Below are positions 52,933 to 62,100 of a stretch of DNA of 64,000 nt, one piece after another. This stretch comes from Bacillota bacterium (GTDB lineage: Bacteria > Bacillota > Bacilli > Desulfuribacillales > Desulfuribacillaceae). The stretch lies in contig JAEWFW010000009.1 in NCBI GenBank assembly GCA_023388635.1, positions 1 through 64,000 of the forward strand, in the 5' to 3' direction. The position numbers and the translations under genes are program-made. Positions within the stretch are counted from its first letter, which is position 1. Every line of letters begins with the position of its first letter. Under the pieces are notes generated by a model that saw only the letters and a program-made list of their open reading frames with translations, did no database searches and had not been told where the DNA came from.

Positions 52933-53727
52933 TTATTTTGACCTAACCATACGAAAAGAATGAACCACCATAGGTATCCACAAAAATACCATTAAAATAA
53001 CCAATTGATACAACGGAGAAACTTCGCGTATATTGTACGGATTCCATGCAATAACTGCCCATATGGCAATAAATATCCCAGAAATAACAGATCCCATTTT
53101 ATAGCCGGAACGGTAGTTAAAAAGAAAACTCCCGAGACATATAACCAAAAACATCATGTCAAAGCCAATGCCTCGAATCATCAACGAAGGACCGACAGAA
53201 CCGACGATATGGTTTATCAAGAAAAATAACATCCCGCCTGCGCCCCCGAGAACAATCAGCAGTATATAAAAAATTCGATTTGCTTTCTCCAAAGTGCCGA
53301 CGTATTTGATAATCCCATAAATCGCAATTCCGGTACATAGTATGATTCCGGCAATTTGTACAAAATACAACTCTACCTCACCTGCAAACAGAGCATTATA
53401 TAAGAAAAATTGCAGCAGCACAAACCCGATTCCAAAAACCATTTCCAACTTTTCTTTAAGTGTCGATCGAGGAATTTCTTTGATAATACTGTCGCAAAGC
53501 TCCTTTGGATTTTTTCCGAAAAACTGTTCGGCGGATATCCCCTCTGCCTGTGCGTCAATCATATCCGTCAATAATTCGTAAAGAATCTCTTCGGTTTTCT
53601 CCCCATCCGTAAAAAGATGCGTGCGCATATACACCAGAATATTTTCATAGTATTGTTTATTTTCCTGATTCAACGTTTCCCGCAACTGATTGTTCAATGC
53701 AACGTATTGCTTTTCTCTGCCACTCAT
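52933..53727 (-). CDS. DUF1129/DUF1048-like membrane protein coupled to PadR
   Basis: 264 residues. Soluble helical N-terminus (1-95) with LYELLTDMIDAQAEGISAEQFF, then six to seven helices in the C-terminal two thirds. Such proteins are regularly encoded behind PadR repressors; their job is unknown, possibly membrane stress or transport. Overlaps padR by 4 bp. Family assignment is by pattern only. Confidence 0.65.
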   Translation of the reverse strand: MSGREKQYVALNNQLRETLNQENKQYYENILVYMRTHLFTDGEKTEEILYELLTDMIDAQAEGISAEQFFGKNPKELCDSIIKEIPRSTLKEKLEMVFGIGFVLLQFFLYNALFAGEVELYFVQIAGIILCTGIAIYGIIKYVGTLEKANRIFYILLIVLGGAGGMLFFLINHIVGSVGPSLMIRGIGFDMMFLVICLGSFLFNYRSGYKMGSVISGIFIAIWAVIAWNPYNIREVSPLYQLVILMVFLWIPMVVHSFRMVRSK

Positions 53728-54050
53728 TTACGTTCCCCCTTCAAAATTCTGTCTACCCCCGCCGACAGCGATTCCCAGTGCTCGGTAAATTGCCGCAATG
53801 CCTCTCTGCCTTGCTCAGTAATATAATAATACTTGCGCATCGGTCCTTCGGAGGAAGGCATCATTTTACCCTCAATCAATTTCTGTTTCTGCAATTTCAG
53901 CAATACCGGATAAATACTTCCCTCACTGACAATGTCTAATCCGTAGTCTGTCAGCTGCGCCGTCATTTCATAACCATAGACTTCTTTCTGAGCAATCACA
54001 GCCAAAATGCATCCTTCTAAAATCCCCTTTAACATTTGCGAGGTCTCCAA
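53724..54050 (-). CDS. PadR-family transcriptional regulator, TTG start
   Basis: 108 residues, starting METSQMLKGILEGCILAVI, the standard PadR opening, with the HTH in 20-80 (YGYEMTAQLTDYGLDIVSEGSIYPVLLKLQKQ). TTG start with GGAGGG eight bases upstream. Likely represses its own operon via the palindrome upstream. Confidence 0.93.
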   Translation of the reverse strand: METSQMLKGILEGCILAVIAQKEVYGYEMTAQLTDYGLDIVSEGSIYPVLLKLQKQKLIEGKMMPSSEGPMRKYYYITEQGREALRQFTEHWESLSAGVDRILKGERK

Positions 54051-54159
54051 ATACTTTTCCCTCCACTATATTGTTTAGCAAGATAGTAATGTGAAAATTT
54101 ACTGCATACAAACGAGACATCTGTATACAGTTCAATCATCTCATCAGTGCCTTATCAAG

Positions 54160-54231
54160 GATACTTAATCAAGTATCTTATTACTCTTTTCTTATTATAC
54201 ATATTATACATAATTCCAGCTATCTTGTAAA
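54160..54231 (-). promoter_or_regulatory. Promoter and candidate PadR operator
   Basis: Minus strand TTTACA (54226-54231), 17-bp spacer, TATAAT (54203-54208). Downstream a perfect GATACTT-AATC-AAGTATC (54160-54177) resembles ATAC/GTAT PadR sites. Another palindrome CTGTATACAG lies at 54121-54130. Confidence 0.65.
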
Positions 54232-54236
54232 GCAAA

Positions 54237-54722
54237 CTACTGAAACTCCAGCTGCATATCATACCAGACTGCTCCGCCATGTGTTGATGCTGATATACCT
54301 AAACTCTTGAATCCAAATTTTTCATAATAAGTAAGCAGCTCTTGTTTACAGGTAAGGATGCAGCCCTTTCGCTGCTGACTCTGTGCGTCTTGAATAACTT
54401 GTTTAATCAATTTAGTCGCTAAACCTTGTTTGCGATATTCAGGGATTGTGTTCACCCCGAAAAGGGTCTGCCATTTTCCGTTTTCATCATGTAACAAGGC
54501 ATTCTCAAACATCTCGTCGCGTATCGTCAGTTCATTTATTACCATGCCATTGATAAAGCTAACCAGCTTTCCGTTATCCTCCAAAAGCCAGAAATGATTC
54601 GGATAAACCTGAAGCCGAGCAGCAAAAACTTCTTCTGTAGCTGCTTCTTCCGCTGGGAAACATTCTGCTTCTACTGCCGTTATAGCTGCTAAATCCAACA
54701 GTGTAGCTGTACGAATATTCAT
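54237..54722 (-). CDS. GNAT-family N-acetyltransferase
   Basis: 161 residues from ATG 54722 (GGAAGGAAA upstream). Acetyl-CoA loop is VNTIPEYRKQGLATKLIKQVI; C-terminal motif YYEKFGFKSLGIS. Resembles AANAT-type acetyltransferases; substrate unknown. Sits between holA and the PadR operon. Confidence 0.88.
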   Translation of the reverse strand: MNIRTATLLDLAAITAVEAECFPAEEAATEEVFAARLQVYPNHFWLLEDNGKLVSFINGMVINELTIRDEMFENALLHDENGKWQTLFGVNTIPEYRKQGLATKLIKQVIQDAQSQQRKGCILTCKQELLTYYEKFGFKSLGISASTHGGAVWYDMQLEFQ

Positions 54723-54752
54723 AGTAGTTTCCTTCCTTGCCATTCTCTATAA

Positions 54753-55721
54753 TTACTGTTGAAGCGACAAGACAAATTTCTCCAACGCCAATGTTTCCGG
54801 CAATTGTCCTGTCTTGATTTGCTCGTCTGCCATTGCAAGCGATATCAATATCCTGCGCAACTGCTGCACAGAAAAATTCTTCGATTGGTCCAATGTCAGC
54901 TTAATCGTATACGGGTGCTGACCGATTTGACCGGCAATCTGCTGTGGCGAATAACCTTTCCCCGCTAACTCTTTGCCCACTAGCATCGTCCGAAAACGCT
55001 TTGTCAGTAAGAAAAGAATCAAGATTGGCGATTCCTTGCTTTTTAGCAAATCATAGATCATCTGCATCCCTTCTGGGATACGCATCTGCGCGACAAAATC
55101 GATAAAGCGAAATAAATTCTGCTCCAATGTTCGTGATACGAGTAGATCGACTTCCTGAATAGTGATATTCCCCTGATTGACATACAAACACAATTTATCA
55201 ATTTCCGTAGCCAAGGTTGTCAAATTCCCGTTGGTCGCATGAAGTAATTGTTCCAACGCGTGGTCTTCGATTTTACATCCGTTACCCTTAATTCGCTCCC
55301 TAGTCCATATTTCCAGTTCACGCCCTTGAATCGCATTGCAAGAGATTACTGCCTTTTGCTGCTCCAACAATTTTGTGACTTTTTTGCGTTTATCGAGTTT
55401 TTCCGCTTTTGTAGTGAAAATCACACGGGAATATTCCGGCGGATCGGCAATAAAACGTGCAAGCAACTCCAGGTCATGGTCTTGCTTACTATTAGCTGTT
55501 CCGAAAAACTCGGCGGAGTTTACCAAAATCACACGGCAGTCTCCTAAAAACGGAACGGTCTCCGCTTGCTGTATCACATGTTGCACAGGAACCTCGTCCA
55601 TATCAAAAACAGAGTAGTTCAAATCTTCCTTACCTTCTGGAAGATGCTTTGCAATATATTGATCGACCCATTCCTGGATGCGTATTTTTTCTGTCCCATG
55701 TAAAAGATAGATATGCTGCAT
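54753..55721 (-). CDS. holA: DNA polymerase III delta subunit
   Basis: About 322 residues, normal. N-terminal IYLLHGTEKIRIQEWV, then the AAA+-like delta fold and the C-terminal collar domain. Opens the beta clamp in the clamp loader. ATG 55721 preferred (GGGAG 10 bases upstream); an in-frame ATG lies 18 bp earlier. Usual order comEC-holA-rpsT. Confidence 0.94.
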   Translation of the reverse strand: MQHIYLLHGTEKIRIQEWVDQYIAKHLPEGKEDLNYSVFDMDEVPVQHVIQQAETVPFLGDCRVILVNSAEFFGTANSKQDHDLELLARFIADPPEYSRVIFTTKAEKLDKRKKVTKLLEQQKAVISCNAIQGRELEIWTRERIKGNGCKIEDHALEQLLHATNGNLTTLATEIDKLCLYVNQGNITIQEVDLLVSRTLEQNLFRFIDFVAQMRIPEGMQMIYDLLKSKESPILILFLLTKRFRTMLVGKELAGKGYSPQQIAGQIGQHPYTIKLTLDQSKNFSVQQLRRILISLAMADEQIKTGQLPETLALEKFVLSLQQ

Positions 55722-55739
55722 GTAAATAACGACTCCCAT

Positions 55740-55839
55740 CTTTCTTAATACTTACTTGCTCTACTTGCTTCTCTTTACTAGCTTTCTCCTTACTTTTCCT
55801 TGCTTACTTCTCTCTCAATTTACTTCCTCAATACTTACT
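55740..55839 (-). other. AAGTA-rich purine tract between comEC and holA
   Basis: On the mRNA strand about 95 bases are almost only purines plus T, with many AAGTAA(G), AAGCAAG and GGAAAAG repeats. No stem is seen. Possibly ribosome- or RNase-related spacer; looks like slippage-derived repeats. Confidence 0.5.
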
Positions 55840-58299
55840 TTACTCTAAAATCATCGTACTGACAATGATTCCGTCGTCGGACACCGTCAGCGTCACAGCT
55901 CCTTGCAAATCTGTCCGCCAAACGCTGCAATTGATACTCTGCAACGTCTCCAATGTCGTCTCATGGGGATGTCCGAACTGGTTTTTATATCCGGCACTGA
56001 TTAGCGCATGTTGTGGTTGAATTTTTTCTACAAACTGCCGGTCAGTCGATGTTTTGCTTCCATGATGTGCGACTTTCAGCACGGAAACCGGTTGATCGCC
56101 GATGAGCTCCGTCAACCGACGTTCTGCCTCTTGCTCAATATCTCCGGTAAATAGCAACCGATGTCCTTTGAAATTTAGAGCAATTACCATTGAATCATTG
56201 TTAGCATCTGTCAACGGTGCGTGCAAATCCGGCAAAAAAATCTCCAAAGTCAACCCCGGTTCGACATCGACCCTATCGCCCGCTCCCACTCTGAATATTG
56301 AAACACTTCGGTCAGCGGCTGTTGTCATCAATTGTTGAAATGTCTGACGCTGATCATCGACACTATAGAATAACCCCGACACAGGATAACTTCCCAATAG
56401 ACTGATCAACCCCTGGGCATGATCATTATCCCCATGGCTGACGAAAACCATATCAAGCTGTCTGACCCGCTTTGCATATAAATATGGAACGACAATTTGC
56501 ATTCCCGTATCATAACTGCTGTCAAAATACTCCGGCATCCCACCGCCATCGATTAGAATATGTTTTCCTCGGGGTGTCGCAATATGGATCGCATCTCCCT
56601 GTCCGACATCGATCATCGTTACATGCAATTTCCCGTCGGGAATGCTCGGCATCCACAGCCAACCGATTACACCGGCTAATATTACGGCGATGCAAGCGAT
56701 TGCTTTGAGACAATGACGTTTATAATACAGATAATAAGCCAGCACAGCGATAAGTATAAAATAGCAAGTGATCCAGCCGAAGCTGACCTCGGGAAAATAC
56801 GTCACATATTCCATCGCAAACGATATCTTTTCTGTGATAATCAGCAGATATTTCGCCGATTGCTGTAAAATCATCACCGGAAATACAGCCAATGCCGGAT
56901 GAATCCAAGCGGTTAGTAATAAAAATATACCTGCAGGCAACAATAGCAAATTGATCAGCGGCAGTACGAGATAATGAGACAATAGAGATGTCCAGGGAAA
57001 TTCCTGAAAATAATAGATAAGTAAGGGAAACGCGAGGATTTGCGCCGAGAGATTGAGTGACAGTAACGTCCGCAACCACAGCCATCGTAATCGACACACC
57101 TGTAAACCGTAGTTGATTATCGGCATAAAAATCACAATACCGAGCGTAATCAGAAATGTCATTTGAAAACCGACATCCATCGCCGCTTTCGGATTGATAA
57201 GCAAGATAATCAGCGCTGCGAGTGATAAATTTGTAAATATATCACTCCGTTTATGGAGCAAATTTGCCAAGACGACAATTTCCCCCATTATTACGGCGCG
57301 CATAATTGACGGTGCCGCTCCAGTCAAAATTCCGTACAACGGCAATGCTACCAAGATAAAGATATACGTCCGTTCACGCATAATCATCAATTTATCTGCG
57401 ACAAACAGGACCGACATGATGATCACGCCGATATGCAATCCGGAAATCGCAAAAACATGCGCTAAGCCCAATTTCTTAATTTGATCATTCATCTCGTAAT
57501 CAATGTACGATCTGTCACCCAGCAGCAAAGCGTTGACAACGGCGAATTCTTGCTGCTCCATACTGCTTGCCAAAATTTCTTGAAAATAGGTTTTTATCTG
57601 GAAAATATGACGCGAGATTTTGTCACTCAACTTATCCGATGTGCCTGTGACGTGCAAACTTTCTTTGGAAATAAACAGCTTACCTGACCAATCATTAATC
57701 CAGAAATACCTTTGCTCATCAAATCCACCAGGATTGCGCTTTTCTCTCAATGTACGGTATTCACCTGTGACACTAATCGTCTGCCCAGGCATGACATCTG
57801 CGTGCCAATCACGCCGCAAGTAATTCCTTTGGCGATCATATTGCTCATCTGAATTTTCAGCGTGTTCACCGAATGGACGATCTTCCCATATGCGAATCTG
57901 TATTTTCTCACCACTATCTTGTTTCAGCATAATCGTCTGATAGTTATGTCCATACCAAACATCTGTGACAATGCCTGTCATTGTCACAATTTCACGATCT
58001 TCATACACAACGGCACTCTGCGCTATGTTCTTGCTCTGCTGGTCGCGCAGGTCAACGAATCCGTATATCAATCCTGCCAAAAATAAGGCGATGATCGCCA
58101 CAATATTCATTAGTAACACAGGAAGTTTACGCCTTTGCCTATATCCGTAGATATACAATCCCACAATCAGTATCAAAAGTACCAATTCGGCAACAATCAA
58201 AAATCCCACACGCACCTGTAAATTATGATAGACAAAATACAGGCTCAGACATATACCTGTTATAAAAACGACAATCGACCAAAATAAAGGACGCCGCAT
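55840..58299 (-). CDS. comEC: DNA internalization protein ComEC/Rec2
   Basis: 819 residues, full length. DUF4131 OB-type N-terminal region (about 40-215), Competence membrane domain (about 225-530), C-terminal metallo-beta-lactamase-like nuclease domain (VGQGDAIHI, SHGDNDHAQG, LLFTGDIEQEAE, KVAHHGSKTST). Channel for transforming DNA. Five genes separate it from comEA, which usually precedes it directly. Confidence 0.96.
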   Translation of the reverse strand: MRRPLFWSIVVFITGICLSLYFVYHNLQVRVGFLIVAELVLLILIVGLYIYGYRQRRKLPVLLMNIVAIIALFLAGLIYGFVDLRDQQSKNIAQSAVVYEDREIVTMTGIVTDVWYGHNYQTIMLKQDSGEKIQIRIWEDRPFGEHAENSDEQYDRQRNYLRRDWHADVMPGQTISVTGEYRTLREKRNPGGFDEQRYFWINDWSGKLFISKESLHVTGTSDKLSDKISRHIFQIKTYFQEILASSMEQQEFAVVNALLLGDRSYIDYEMNDQIKKLGLAHVFAISGLHIGVIIMSVLFVADKLMIMRERTYIFILVALPLYGILTGAAPSIMRAVIMGEIVVLANLLHKRSDIFTNLSLAALIILLINPKAAMDVGFQMTFLITLGIVIFMPIINYGLQVCRLRWLWLRTLLSLNLSAQILAFPLLIYYFQEFPWTSLLSHYLVLPLINLLLLPAGIFLLLTAWIHPALAVFPVMILQQSAKYLLIITEKISFAMEYVTYFPEVSFGWITCYFILIAVLAYYLYYKRHCLKAIACIAVILAGVIGWLWMPSIPDGKLHVTMIDVGQGDAIHIATPRGKHILIDGGGMPEYFDSSYDTGMQIVVPYLYAKRVRQLDMVFVSHGDNDHAQGLISLLGSYPVSGLFYSVDDQRQTFQQLMTTAADRSVSIFRVGAGDRVDVEPGLTLEIFLPDLHAPLTDANNDSMVIALNFKGHRLLFTGDIEQEAERRLTELIGDQPVSVLKVAHHGSKTSTDRQFVEKIQPQHALISAGYKNQFGHPHETTLETLQSINCSVWRTDLQGAVTLTVSDDGIIVSTMILE

Positions 58300-58354
58300 A
58301 AAGCACCTCCATCAAACGATAGAACTACCTTCGCCAGCGCCCTTCCATTTCCTG

Positions 58355-58909
58355 TTAAACAAGTCCGTCTTTTAAAAAATATGTCTTACGATGTAGTTTA
58401 ATTTTTTTCATTGCCCAATCGTAATGACTGGCTGTGGCTGAAACACAATAAGCACCAAGGGTAGACGTTCCTGTCCAATCGAAGTGTTGTTTCTCAAACA
58501 GCTCCTCATTTGTAAACTTCTCAATCAGATCGATCACTTGCTGGTGGCTGGAAGAGAGCATTTTCTTTGAGTCCTCATATGAAGTAGATTGGTGTTTGCG
58601 CCAAAACTCCACATTCATTTGCCCATAGGTCTTCCAATTATACGGTGCTGGCAAAAATGGCTTTGCCTCGCCTTTTTGGTTAGACTCGACCCAATTGAGT
58701 AAGAGCTGGTGCCACTCGTACAGGTGAATAAGCACATCACGCAGGTTTTTATCCCGCTGCCAATGTGCCTCATTTTTATTAAAATCAGCACCGAAATTAA
58801 ATGTTGCAGTCTGCTCATGCTCCGTCATAGAGTCAATCAGTTGCTCCAGTTTCTCAAACTGCTCAGCAGCAGTTTTGAGTAGGTCTGACTTCGTCGTTGC
58901 TCTAGCCAT
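58355..58909 (-). CDS. ClbS/DfsB-family four-helix bundle protein
   Basis: 184 residues. DUF1706/ClbS family: N-terminal KSDLLKTAAEQFEKLEQLID, EAHWQRDKNLRDVLIHLYEWH and C-terminal HYDWAMKKIKLH. Members include the colibactin-resistance hydrolase ClbS; most are of unknown role. Its neighbours do not suggest a toxin pathway. Ribosome site GAGGGGA. Confidence 0.85.
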   Translation of the reverse strand: MARATTKSDLLKTAAEQFEKLEQLIDSMTEHEQTATFNFGADFNKNEAHWQRDKNLRDVLIHLYEWHQLLLNWVESNQKGEAKPFLPAPYNWKTYGQMNVEFWRKHQSTSYEDSKKMLSSSHQQVIDLIEKFTNEELFEKQHFDWTGTSTLGAYCVSATASHYDWAMKKIKLHRKTYFLKDGLV

Positions 58910-59035
58910 TGCGATTCCCCTCTTCCTTGGTATTGAAGTTAGTCAGGTTAAAGAATAGAATTGATTTTGTGATACTATTTTAGTAAATATAATCTGACAA
59001 CAGTCCGTCATATTCTATCAGATCAATGAAATTTT

Positions 59036-59644
59036 CTATAAAATAGCCTCTATTTGTTTCTTCGATTTCTTATCTAATATTTCACCTGACAAAGCATTTT
59101 GGATAAAGCTTTCTATTGCATCTGTTTTACACTCTCTCCTGATTATGAGTAATACATTTAAAATATCGAGCAATATCGATTTTCGCATCGTTTCTTTAAT
59201 AGACATGAGATTAAAAGAATTTAGCCTGGACACTATTTCATCATTTAAGCCGGGCTTAGATAACACTATTTTTCCTAATGACTGAATACACTGGCGGATC
59301 GTTATCGGTTTCTCGTCAGTTAGTAAATTCAGATATTCATCAATCGTATCTTCCATCCTGTTTTCCGTATCCCATATGACGTTCTCGGCAATCAGCATCA
59401 GTCCGATACTCCTCTGATACGAATTGTCGCTCTTCAATTGGTTGCGAAAGACACTCCAATACAGGTAAACATCATCAAACAATAGCGACCTGTTTTGCAA
59501 AAGGAGAAACGCCTGGTATCTGATCTCATTGTTTTTTAAAGATAGCCATTCGACAAGCTGTGAAACATCATCTTTATTTAACAACTTTGATGCATTTGGT
59601 AAATCATCTTTCGAGATCGACATCATACTCTCTAACGTAATCAT
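59036..59644 (-). CDS. HEAT-like helical-repeat protein, unknown
   Basis: 202 residues with several amphipathic helix pairs (EIRYQAFLLLQNR, SYQRSIGLMLIAENV, TIRQCIQSLGKIVLSK, RKSILLDILNVLLIIRRE) typical of HEAT/ARM repeats. Soluble, no other domain. GGAGGGG precedes the ATG. Function unknown; repeats of this kind bind proteins. Confidence 0.65.
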   Translation of the reverse strand: MITLESMMSISKDDLPNASKLLNKDDVSQLVEWLSLKNNEIRYQAFLLLQNRSLLFDDVYLYWSVFRNQLKSDNSYQRSIGLMLIAENVIWDTENRMEDTIDEYLNLLTDEKPITIRQCIQSLGKIVLSKPGLNDEIVSRLNSFNLMSIKETMRKSILLDILNVLLIIRRECKTDAIESFIQNALSGEILDKKSKKQIEAIL

Positions 59645-59707
59645 CTTTTGCCCCTCCAGTCATACTTGTCCGGGAACTTAGTGGCAGTTATTCATCAGAT
59701 ACCCGTT
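59645..59707. other. Short intergenic stretch
   Basis: 63 bp between the HEAT gene start and the exonuclease remnant; only the ribosome site of the HEAT gene is recognised. Confidence 0.5.
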
Positions 59708-60123
59708 TTATCTCAACCCAATACCCTGCAACACTTCGTTTGTCGTAACCCCGTCATACGTAAGTACAAGCTCATCGAGCCCGAATAGAATTTCCGCTCT
59801 ATTATCCAGTTTAATCATGCTGTAATTCTGTAATAGTCTCTCTTTATCTGTGAAAAGGGATTTTGTTCATTAGGAACAGTCGAATAATCAATTCGGTTCG
59901 CCTTGTAGTTCGCATTGATTTCCGTACGCACATTTTTCTGCTCACTGTCAAATAAAATCACAAGATGTGTAGGATTTGTCATTTTGATGATTTTTATCAA
60001 TGCACCCACGAAACCCAAAGTTCCTTGGATGGCTTTCCCATCCTTACTGAAAATGCGTGACGGCATTCCAAAAAACATCTGAAACAAAAGATTGCTGCCG
60101 TCTATGATTAAAAGTTTAGACAT
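59708..60123 (-). pseudogene. Internally deleted 5'-3' exonuclease (PolI N-terminal type)
   Basis: The first 90-odd codons (60123 to about 59840) give LLIIDGSNLLFQMFFGMP and VILFDSEQKNVRTEINANYK, the first half of a 5'-3' exonuclease (YpcP/Xni type). The frame then stops at 59815. In another frame the following DNA encodes IKLDNRAEILFGLDELVL and ends GVTTNEVLQGIGLR at 59708, the end of the same family. About 150-170 central residues, with several catalytic Asp, are missing, so the gene is dead. The 60123 start is 148 bp after trxA. Confidence 0.82.
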
Positions 60124-60194
60124 TCCTTCACCGCCCTATTGGGTAAAATTGAAAAGTTATATACTTTATTATATCAAACAAGTACCGGCACCCG

Positions 60195-60234
60195 ACAAAA
60201 AAAAATTCAGCGAACCATGGGATCCACTGAATTT
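60195..60234 (-). terminator. Terminator after trxA
   Basis: Stem AAATTCAG / CTGAATTT (60203-60234) with weaker inner pairs, then nine T on the minus strand. Shares ATTCAG with the hairpin repeat family. Confidence 0.75.
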
Positions 60235-60271
60235 ATCTTTTAAAAATAGGCGTATCTGAAATTACACGTAA

Positions 60272-60589
60272 TTAAAGATTTTTGTTTACCAGATTCAACA
60301 AGCCAGTTTTAGGCTGGAAGCCTACGGCGCGATCTACCAGTTGCCCGTCTTTCGTAATTACGATCGTAGGAACACCTTGCACTTTATACTCAGCCGCCAA
60401 ATCCTGATTTTGATCGACGTTGACTTTTACGACTTTTGCTTTACCTGCCAACTCATCTGCCAATTCTTCAAGAACGGGAGCCAACATTTTGCATGGACCG
60501 CACCAATCTGCATAGAAGTCTATGACAGAAACGCCCGAGCTGATTTCTTTCTTAAAGTTATCTTTACCAGTAACACTTACAACTGACAT
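60272..60589 (-). CDS. trxA: Thioredoxin
   Basis: 105 residues, classic thioredoxin with active site WCGPCK (YADWCGPCKMLAPVLEEL), and the cis-Pro loop VPTIVI. Cytosolic dithiol reductant for ribonucleotide reductase, methionine sulfoxide reductase and others. A TTGAAA-17-TAAAAT promoter (60661-60689) lies about 75 bp upstream. Confidence 0.97.
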   Translation of the reverse strand: MSVVSVTGKDNFKKEISSGVSVIDFYADWCGPCKMLAPVLEELADELAGKAKVVKVNVDQNQDLAAEYKVQGVPTIVITKDGQLVDRAVGFQPKTGLLNLVNKNL

Positions 60590-60660
60590 AATAATACCTC
60601 CTAATGGTAACCGTTATTTATTACAAAAATTTGCAATTATACTATACCCGTAATGTTGAT

Positions 60661-60689
60661 ATTTTATAGCAAGGTTCTAATTTTTTCAA
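60661..60689 (-). promoter_or_regulatory. Candidate promoter of trxA
   Basis: Minus strand TTGAAA (60684-60689), 17-bp spacer, TAAAAT (60661-60666). Confidence 0.45.
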
Positions 60690-60723
60690 GTATATGAGGT
60701 GTAACAATGTGTATACATATTTC

Positions 60724-62004
60724 TTATATCAAGCGCAATGCTTGGTCTAAATCTTCGATCAAATCAGCTGCATCTTCAATCCCGACCGACAAACGTATCA
60801 AATCTTCGGTGACGCCTGTAGCCAAACGCTCCTCCGCCGATAATTGTTGATGTGTGGTCGATGCCGGATGAATGACCAATGAACGCGCGTCGCCGACATT
60901 AGCCAACAGCAAGAACAAGCGTAAATTATCGATCACGCGTCTCGCGGCACTGGCATCGCCATTGACAGCAAACGTCAAAATCGCCCCTTGCCCTTTCGGC
61001 AAATACTTCTGTGCCAGTGCATAACTTGGATTACCGGACAATCCAGGATAATTAACCCATCTCACAGCAGGATGGCTGTTCAGGAATTCGGCGATCTTTT
61101 GCGCGTTTTCAGTATGGCGCTGAACGCGCAAATGCAATGTTTCAAGTCCCTGCAATAACAGAAACGCATTAAACGGAGAAATCGCCGTACCCAAATCACG
61201 CAGCAATTGTACCCTTGCCTTCGTGATAAAAGCCGCCGCTCCGACATCTTTCACATAAGAAACTCCATGGTAGCTGGCATCAGGCTCTACTAGCTCAGGA
61301 AATTTTCCGTTATCCCAATTAAATTTCCCTGAATCAATAATCACCCCGCCAATCGACGTACCATGACCACCGATAAATTTCGTAGCTGAATGCATAACGA
61401 TATCTGCCCCGAACTCAATCGGTCTGACTAAATATGGAGTTCCCAGTGTATTATCGACGATCAGAGGGATTCCGGCATCGTGAGCAATATTGGCAACTGC
61501 CTCTATATCAAGTACATCGACTTTCGGATTACCGATCATTTCCGCAAAGACCGCTTTTGTCTTATGATTGATCGCCGCCTTAAAATTCTCGGGATTTGCC
61601 GGATCGACAAAATGCACTTTGATGCCCAACTTGTTCAATGTTGCGGAAAATAAATTATATGTACCGCCATACAAACTGCTAGAAGCGACAATTTCATCGC
61701 CTGCTTTGGCAATGTTGAGAATTGCCAGCGTGGTGGCTGCCTGCCCCGAAGAAACCGCCAGTGCACCGACTCCTCCTTCAAGCTCAGCAATCCGTTGTTC
61801 AAAGACAGATTGGGTAGGATTCATAATACGAGTGTATATGTTGCCCGCTTCTTTCAAGCTAAACAAATTTTCTGCATGCTCAGTATCATTGAAAACATAA
61901 GAACTCGTCTGATAGATCGGTACGACTGCCGCATTGGTTGTCGGATCGGATTGATATCCTCCTCTGACTGCAACCGTATCAAACCGAAACTTCACTTCAC
62001 TCAT
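60724..62004 (-). CDS. metY: O-acetylhomoserine sulfhydrylase (PLP-dependent)
   Basis: 426 residues from ATG 62004 (GGAGGG seven bases upstream). Cys/Met metabolism PLP family; the Lys is in HSATKFIGGHGTSIGG and the N-terminus is ATRGGYQ-like (VRGGYQSDPTTNAAVVPIYQTSS). Makes homocysteine from O-acetylhomoserine and sulfide. Single gene; no SAM riboswitch or S-box is seen in the 90-bp leader. Confidence 0.93.
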   Translation of the reverse strand: MSEVKFRFDTVAVRGGYQSDPTTNAAVVPIYQTSSYVFNDTEHAENLFSLKEAGNIYTRIMNPTQSVFEQRIAELEGGVGALAVSSGQAATTLAILNIAKAGDEIVASSSLYGGTYNLFSATLNKLGIKVHFVDPANPENFKAAINHKTKAVFAEMIGNPKVDVLDIEAVANIAHDAGIPLIVDNTLGTPYLVRPIEFGADIVMHSATKFIGGHGTSIGGVIIDSGKFNWDNGKFPELVEPDASYHGVSYVKDVGAAAFITKARVQLLRDLGTAISPFNAFLLLQGLETLHLRVQRHTENAQKIAEFLNSHPAVRWVNYPGLSGNPSYALAQKYLPKGQGAILTFAVNGDASAARRVIDNLRLFLLLANVGDARSLVIHPASTTHQQLSAEERLATGVTEDLIRLSVGIEDAADLIEDLDQALRLI

Positions 62005-62100
62005 ACTCAAACCCTCCGCATCGTTATTTCAAATCGTAATTCAACTTATATAATTTATTGTTTTTTCTAATATACTCCATTTTGCACGAAAAAACTAGTT

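Noticed and set aside
31306..58945. A 16-base exact match (31306-31321 and 58930-58945)
   Set aside because: One such match is expected by chance in 64 kb, and one copy contains the oppF stop codon.
62005..62100. SAM or T-box leader for metY
   Set aside because: Only about 95 bp lie upstream and none of the conserved riboswitch blocks is seen.
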